DNA of 64,000 bases from Cymodocea nodosa (Eukaryota; Streptophyta; Magnoliopsida; Alismatales; Cymodoceaceae). The position numbers were made by a program, and so were the translations under genes. The notes beneath the pieces are model-generated. The model did not search any database. It was given only the letters and a program-made list of their open reading frames with translations, and was not told the origin of the DNA. Each line of letters begins with the position of its first letter. Position 1 is the first letter of the stretch. Positions 57,600-64,000 of this stretch are shown piece after piece. The DNA is taken from NCBI GenBank assembly GCA_036874045.1, contig CM072336.1:7964501-8028500 (forward strand), in the 5' to 3' direction.

Positions 57600-59955
57600 T
57601 GAAATATTCCATTTTTATAAATCTAAATGTTGACCATTAGAAGTTAGAATTTCTAATTGAACATTTTCATCTTCAATATTAATCTCTTCTTGATCTTCTT
57701 CTATATCTATACTTTCACTTACTTCTAAAGTTTCAGAATCTAGTTGCTTATTTAATTCTTCTTAAATCACATCATCTAACATATCTCCTTTATCATTTAG
57801 AAAGTCTATAGTATGTAAGTACATTTCTAACTTCTCAAACTTTTCTAGTTTGAAAATGTTTACTTGAGTATCTTCATTATCATATGCTAACTTCATTACT
57901 CCAGTTTTACAATTTATAACAGTCTTTGATGTTGCTAAAAATGGTCTTCCCAAAATTAAAGATGTATCATGATTCTGATGTTTAATTTGTTGGAAATCCA
58001 AAATCACAATATCAATAGGATATATGAAGTTTTTGATTTTAATTAGGACATCTTCTATTTTTCCTTTAAGGTATCTTATACTTCTATCAGCTAATTGAAT
58101 GTCAGTTCTAGTAAGGATTAAGCCTTCTAATCCTAAGGATGCAAATATATCACTAGGCATAACATTTATACCTACAGCTAGGCCTATTAAGGTTCTTTCT
58201 AGAATAGTATTTCTTATGGTGCATGATATAACAAGGATTCCAGAATCAGATAACTTTTTAGGAATTTGTGTAAGAAATAGGGAACTACTTTGCTCAACTA
58301 AAAAGACTTTCTTTTGAACTTTTCGCTCTCTTTTCTTAGTACATCAATCCTTAAGAAATTTAGCACAAGGTGACCTTTTCTGCAATAAGTCTAACAAAGG
58401 AATGTTAACTTGTACTCTTTCAAAAATTTCTTTGATTTTTTCTTATTTTTTAGGAAATGTTTGTTGTAATCTTTCAAGATAGGGTGTTAATGATTATGAT
58501 TTACAAGATTCTTTTTCTTTTATTTCATTCATTTGATCATTTTTAATCTCATTTTTAGATTTAGATTTTTCTTCATTGATTTCTAAGTTTTCAGACATTA
58601 CATTTTCATTATCATTTTGAATTTTGTTCTTATCCACCTTCACATTACTTTCTTTCTGAGTTCTTGGTGATATATCAGTTCCAGATCTTAATGTTATACA
58701 TATATCTTCCAGATTTTCATTACTTTCATGATGTTCTTGTATTTCATTTTCATGATTTTGATCTTTAATTATTTTTAGTTTTAACTTACATTCTTTAAAT
58801 TCTATTACATTGGTATTTTCTTTTGTCTGTATGTTTTGCAAATTGTGCATGTTTGTAACATTAAAGTTTTCATTTGTGTTTTCCTGTTGCATAACTTGTA
58901 ATTTCTTTGTAAATTCATCCAATGCCTTTAATTTTCTTTCTAGATCATCTAATCTCATTGCATTCAATTTTTGATCAATTTTCATTATGGTTTTTTCAGT
59001 TTCTTATATGATATCAATTTTAGGTTCTCAATATTCTTTCCTATAATTTAATTGGTTGACTTATTATTGTTGACACATGTATTGTTCTAGTTTGCCCATG
59101 TTTTGTTCTAAACTACACTCCAATCTATCATACCTATCTCAAACTTTATTGTCTCTCAATATATTACACGTTCTAACCTGACCATTAGTTGGGTAAACTA
59201 TAGGATTCTCATACTCAGCTCTATTATATTGAATATAATTCATTGGTTGTTCATATAATCTAACCATTTGTAATCGTCTCAATTTCAAACAATCAGAGAT
59301 GTCATGACCTTCCAAATTGCAGAATTCACATATGCTAACTATAAGTTTCAGAAATCTTTAAGCATAAGCATATGCCATATTCTCAATTATATAATAAAAC
59401 ACATAACACTCCTTATGATATTAAAACAAAATAACAATCACAGTTGCTTAGCTTCTCAATCCCCGACAATAGCACCAGAAAAACCTATTTGGGTTTGAAA
59501 ACTTGTTTATGCTTATATTAATAAATTCTTTTAAAAGTAAACAAACAACCTTTCACACAAATTAGATATTAAGTCTAATTTGTATTTTAATTGCAAGTGC
59601 ACAGTGCATATTGTATTTGTGTGCAAGTATAGGTCGATCTCACAGAGATTGAGTAAGAATTGTGTACTATTCTGATTTTTATATTGAAGTTTATATGTGC
59701 TCAGTTAAGCATTCTGTTGAGTTACAATTAACTCAATGGACTTAGTTCGTGGAGTTATGGTTAACTCAATGGACTAACTTCGTGGACTTAAGTTAACTCC
59801 ACGAGCCTACCTTTCCAGTTAAATACTGCTATTTACAGAGGAATTCGGCCAACCATTGGGTGTTTGGGTTTTCCCAGCACTACACTAGAAAAACTTAGAT
59901 TTGTTACTTTTGTTTTACCATGCTTATCCTTCTTAATTGGTTGTTTTACTTTCAC
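57600..59955 (-). mobile_element. Second Ty3/gypsy relic of the same family (protease, linker, zinc knuckle, primer site, LTR piece); broken
   Basis: Minus-strand parts in element order are: LTR sequence (about 59,955-59,490, matching the start of the LTR at 34.97-35.39 kb), a primer binding site (59,461-59,477, TGGTGCTATTGTCGGGG), a CCHC knuckle (CEFCNLEGHDISDC, 59,289-59,330), a linker (LNAMRLDDLERKLKALDEFT, near 58,950), and an aspartic-protease region (LQLADRSIRYLKGKIEDVLI, SLILGRPFLATSKTVINCK, 58,160-57,762). No integrase or second LTR is present. Linker and knuckle are close to those of the large element, so the two are the same family. It is broken in several places. Confidence 0.8.
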
Positions 59956-60414
59956 TGCTGATTGTTTTACTTATACAAGATCATGTACTTAGATGGTAAA
60001 GAAATTCTTCACCTTTTCTTTGATTTTAAGTTCGAATTTTGTGAAGATCAAAAGTTTGAAACACATGAAAAATATCTTTAACTTTGGAAATTTTTTTAAA
60101 AAAAAATGTTAGAACCTTAATTTTTTTTAAAAAAAATGTTAGAACCTTGATTTTTTTCACAAGATCTGAACTTGGGATAACCGAAGGTGGGAGACTCTCT
60201 CACTGTCCTGCTATATGATCGCATTGGTTGGTCTTATTTTCAAAACGAGAAAGAAAATATTGCTTCTTTCGGAGGTTAGCGTGAAGAAGACGGAAAGCGG
60301 AAGGTACACGAATATACCTCCAAATCATCTAAATCAATGCTTATTTAATTTAAATAACTTTTTATAATATATTTATTAATTACATAAAAGGCGAAAAATA
60401 ATTACATATTCTTT

Positions 60415-60710
60415 AAAAATTTTCAATTCGCTTTTGTGGAAGAACATCTCATGTAAGGGGACTAGCTTCTGAAGACTCTCACTAAAATTCTCCAACAAGC
60501 TCAAAATCACCTCTTGTTTGGTTGGCACTCCAGGCAGACCACCACCAACAAGTTGATTCCTACCCACATCCAACTCAACACCCATAATTCACATAAATTA
60601 CCACAATCCCCTCCCCTCGGACCCAAGACAACCATATGATCACTTCACTTCCAAGGAATTACATGCTCCTTGGTGTCCAAGATTGGGCGCCAACAGAAAC
60701 GCCCACTGGC
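60415..60710 (-). other. Duplicated leader-like stretch upstream of protease gene 2
   Basis: Counterpart of 47,911-48,300. The minus-strand frame MGVELDVGRNQLVGGG... is open here for 69 codons (60,585-60,376) and is preceded by the same TTGGCGCCCAATCTTGGAC block. I know no matching protein. Confidence 0.35.
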
Positions 60711-60980
60711 AAATTGTAATTGAAACCAAACAGTTATTTTGACTTTGATGAAATTGACGAGGAAGAGATAAGATTTTCAAATTTGAGGTGAAGGATACGA
60801 GTGTTAAGTTTATGGAAATAATGCATTTTTATATTGTCGTACGACTGTCGCGTGTGCAGTGTACTTACATCATTTAACGTTAACGTCTTACCTTCCTTGC
60901 ATCCACTGGTTAAAACAGACACCTTCAACCACATGCAAGAAGTGGTATCAGCTTCCAAACATCGATCCAAGCGAACTGAG

Positions 60981-63782
60981 ATGGGTTTCTGCGGTAGTAC
61001 TCCTCCCTCCTACCTTCTACTGATTCTTATTTTCATACTCCAGACCGTTTCGGTCCATGGAGGAGACACGAACAAAAAGGTAAGAGTTCTGATCGAAATG
61101 ATAATATTCATCCATCTTCTTTCTACCAGTACTGTTCGATCCTCACGTCTTATACATATGTATAAATATTACAGCTTTACGTCGTGTATATGGGAGAGAA
61201 TCAACACCATGACCCGGAGCTCGTTACATCTTCCCACCGTGACATGCTCACGTCCATCTTGGGGAGGTACGAAAGTAATTATTGACCATATAATACATAT
61301 ATAAATACACCTGGCTAAGCTAGGTAGCTTCTTGTGTTCCACTCAGTCGATCCATCGATCGATACCACAAGTAAAATTAACCACTAACTTCTCCCATATT
61401 CATATCTTAACGTTTACTCCATCGTTCTTGTGCCCATCCCTTGATTAATATCATTAATCTTCCAGCAAGGAAAAGGCCATGGATTCGATGGTGTACAGCT
61501 ACAGGCATGGCTTTTCTGGATTCTCGGCCATGCTCACAGACTCGCAGGCTAAGCAGATTGCAAGTACGTCTGTCTATCATCCATCTATCTCTGTATACAT
61601 ATGAATTTTTATTAGATCGATCTGTTGTAACTGAACAAATAATTCAATTGTATTCTTGTATTTGTCGAAAATTAATTAATAGCTAGACGTACGTTCCAAC
61701 AATATGGATCGCATATATTCAGGTATGCCGGGGGTGATTCACGTCAGCCTCAGCCGCGAGGTGAAGCTCCACACAACCAGAACTTGGGATTTTCTAGGCG
61801 TCCATTACTACAGCACGACTCCTCTCCTCCGAAAGACCGAATGGGGACGTGACATCATCATCGGCATCGTTGACACTGGTGACATTTTCGTAGTTTACAA
61901 TATGATATTTTACATTATTATTCTAAGTTTTATTTGCTATATATAACTAGCACTAATTATCAACAAAATGGGTAATATAAATAATATTATTCAATATTAG
62001 TATAATTATATTATAGTGGTAAATATTATACGACTTAACATTATGAGAATCACCACTTAATATTATAGGAATTACCGCAACAACATAATACGGGTGAAGA
62101 GAAACAAACATTCATTTATCATTTCCTTGAGAGAATTATGGTCACCATTCACAGAAATTATGAGTAACATTGTCACTTACCAACTGAACATTAATATATG
62201 GGAGAAATTGGGATACGTGAAGAAGTATGAATCAACGGTTAAATTTTATGATCGGTCTTGACTGGTGAGGGAAATATGAGCAGGTTGAAAAGTAAAATAT
62301 TTGGCTATCCATCGATGAAATATTATCGTAAAATGGTTATATATGTATCTTATGACTTATTTTGCACACACGTAATAAACCAATGTATTATCTTGAACAC
62401 TTCTTTTTGAACATTTCTATGTATGGTGTTGACTAGATTTTGATTAAATTTGTGCATAGGAATATGGCCGGAGTCGAAAAGCTTCAGCGATGAAGGTTAC
62501 GGTCCAATACCATCACGTTGGAAGGGGGAATGCAAGACAGGGGAGGCATTCGACAAGTCCAAATGTAACCTGAAGATTATAGGGGCAAAATGGTACACTG
62601 GTGGAATACACCAAAAATATATCAACGATGACTACCTGTCTGCTCGAGATGCTAACGGCCATGGAACATTCACAGCCTCCATTGCAGCAGGCTCCTTGGT
62701 AGAGAATGCAAGCTTCCACGGCCTTGCATTTGGCACAACGAGAGGTGGAGCGCCACGCGCTCGCCTTGCAATATACAAGACAATTTGGGGGAAGAACCAA
62801 AGAACTGGGAATGATGCTGGAGTCCTCAAAGCCATCGACGATGCAATACATGATGGAGTTGATGTGTTGTCCTTGTCGCTAAGTTTGCCAACAGCGTCAT
62901 TCGGCTCACTTCATGCAGTAGCCAAAGGGATCACCGTGGTCTTTGCTGGAGGAAATGATGGTCCTGCACCGCAGCTTGTGGTAAATGTGGCTCCTTGGGT
63001 CATAACTGTTGCAGCAACCACGATAGATCGAACTTTTCCAACCGCCATTACATTGGGAAATAACCAAACAATAATGGTATGTGCATATTTATGTATATAT
63101 ATATATATGTATGTATTTTCACAATGTTAATATATAGTAGGAATCTCTAACCATTGTTTATGAAGTGCAGGGTCAAGGTCTATACCATACATCCACCAAG
63201 GTCCAGATGCGATTCACACCACTTGTCTTTGGCGGAAGGTAATCGAGCGATTAATTTTAGCAAACTCCCATTTGACTTAATTTGTTTGTAATTACGTAAT
63301 GTTTCTTTGGACCCCATTACAGTTGCAGTGTTGAACTTCTTCAAGTTGTCAACATAACTGGGAATGTGGTCCTTTGCGCAGCTCTTAGAGGAGAACACCC
63401 ATCTAATTTTCTTAAATCAGCCGCCGTTAATGTCCATAATAGAGGTGGCAAGGGGATAATTTCTGCACAATACACTAGTAACGTTCTCTATCCTAGTAAT
63501 GAAAATTTTCCAATTGTGCTCATTGATATTGAAATGGGTTATCAAGTTGGAAATTACCTTCAAACTGCAAGGTACACTTGTATGACTTCTGTTGTCACCT
63601 CAAACATTTTATTCACGCCTATGACTGAACTCATATTTTTCTATTTGTTAATTAATTGTTATAGTTCTCCAGTGGTGAAGTTAAAGCCAACAACAACAGT
63701 AGTTGGAAGTGAGGTGTTATCACCTAAAGTGGCGTCATTCTCTTCCAGAGGACCAAGTGCTATTCTTCCAGAAGTGCTGAAG
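60981..63782 (+). CDS. Subtilisin-like serine protease, SBT3 type, gene 2 (partial, exons 1-8)
   Basis: Paralogue of the protease gene about 12 kb upstream, with the same exon plan. Exons: 60,981-61,079, 61,175-61,266, 61,466-61,563, 61,723-61,878, 62,460-63,076, 63,171-63,238, 63,323-63,571, 63,665-63,782. The window ends inside intron 8, so the serine region and C-terminus are not visible. Signal peptide ([20 protein letters not shown]), I9 propeptide, Asp147 (VDTGIWPES), His216 (GHGTFTAS) and Asn314 (GGNDGP) are present. Relative to gene 1 it has one residue fewer in exon 1, two more in exon 5 ([10 protein letters not shown]) and six more in exon 7, all in frame. Exon 7, in the PA-like region, differs most ([17 protein letters not shown]). 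The reading frame is intact as far as seen. Part of exons 5-7 is almost identical to gene 1, including introns. Confidence 0.9.
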
Positions 63783-64000
63783 GTATTATGCCACCACCAT
63801 CTTTCAATTCATTATTACACGAGCTGAATTTCTTCGCAAGTTATGAATTCAGTTAATTTGTGAATTCCCAATAAAAATACCTTGTCGTCTCAATTATGGA
63901 ACGCTAGATGCATGTGTCCATGATTATTTCACTATTTAAACTAGATTAATGGTTAATTTAATTGCCTTAGGGTAGGATTATTCAAATTAAGTACGAGAAT

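Larger units (their letters stand above)
59961..64000 (+). repeat. Segmental tandem duplication, unit 2 (continues past the window)
   Basis: It matches unit 1 from TTGTTTTACTTATAC onward. Relative to unit 1 it lacks the P450 fragment and copia element: ATTACAT at 60,396-60,402 passes within a few bases to AAAAATTTTCAATTCGC. The unit contains protease gene 2 in the same position and orientation as gene 1. Confidence 0.85.

Noticed and set aside
48288-60970. Minus-strand ORF of 78-79 codons conserved upstream of both protease genes (48,288-48,527 and 60,734-60,970)
   Set aside because: It overlaps the promoter and first exon of the proteases in antisense; similarity follows from the segmental duplication.
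1-64000. tRNA, rRNA or other structured RNA genes
   Set aside because: I looked for tRNA-like A and B boxes and conserved rRNA strings by eye and found none that I could support; a tRNAscan run would be decisive.

Overview
This is nuclear DNA of a flowering plant. The signs are spliced genes with GT-AG introns, AT-rich intergenic DNA and plant-type Ty1/copia, Ty3/gypsy, CACTA and PIF/Harbinger sequences. The GC-rich exons of the transporter gene at 3.9-6.4 kb suggest a monocot. The exact taxon cannot be read from the sequence.

Layout. 1-3.8 kb is non-coding with several microsatellites. 3,868-6,421 is a five-exon amino-acid transporter of the LHT8/AATL1 type. 6.5-16.2 kb is AT-rich and holds an unidentified GC-rich minus-strand unit (about 6.8-7.7 kb), a Harbinger transposase remnant (8.6-9.0 kb), an old copia fragment (10.8-13.0 kb) and a CACTA remnant (13.8-15.6 kb). 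16.3-18.6 kb is a ribosomal protein L7-like gene with a probable 5' UTR intron and an uninterrupted coding region. 18.7-20.9 kb is empty. 20.95-37.7 kb is an array of about 267-bp repeats split by a 15.5-kb gypsy element (21,747-37,224, minus strand, TSD GTGAG). 37.7-41.5 kb holds an inverted related LTR fragment and a plus-strand copia fragment. From about 41.65 kb to the window end there is a tandem segmental duplication of about 18.3 kb carrying two subtilisin-like protease genes of SBT3 type. The first (48,538-52,470) is complete, with 10 exons and 727 residues. The second (from 60,981) runs off the window after exon 8. Unit 1 also holds a cytochrome P450 (CYP704-type) 5' fragment cut by a copia element (42,471-47,910, TSD CAGGT). 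A 3' remnant of a third protease copy lies at about 53.0 kb. Between the units are minisatellites, a CACTA terminus and a second gypsy relic.

How it fits together. The host genes are all on the plus strand and are not functionally linked: a plasma-membrane amino-acid carrier, a ribosome-related protein and secreted serine proteases. The protease pair is the local gene family; it grew by tandem duplication and shows a sharp gene-conversion tract.

The best candidate for something undescribed is the gypsy element. Its zinc knuckle sits directly behind the primer binding site, while the capsid-like gag domain lies downstream of integrase and of an extra ORF. It also carries an F-box protein-like gene, probably captured from the host. 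All retroelements here are treated as fossils and look broken.
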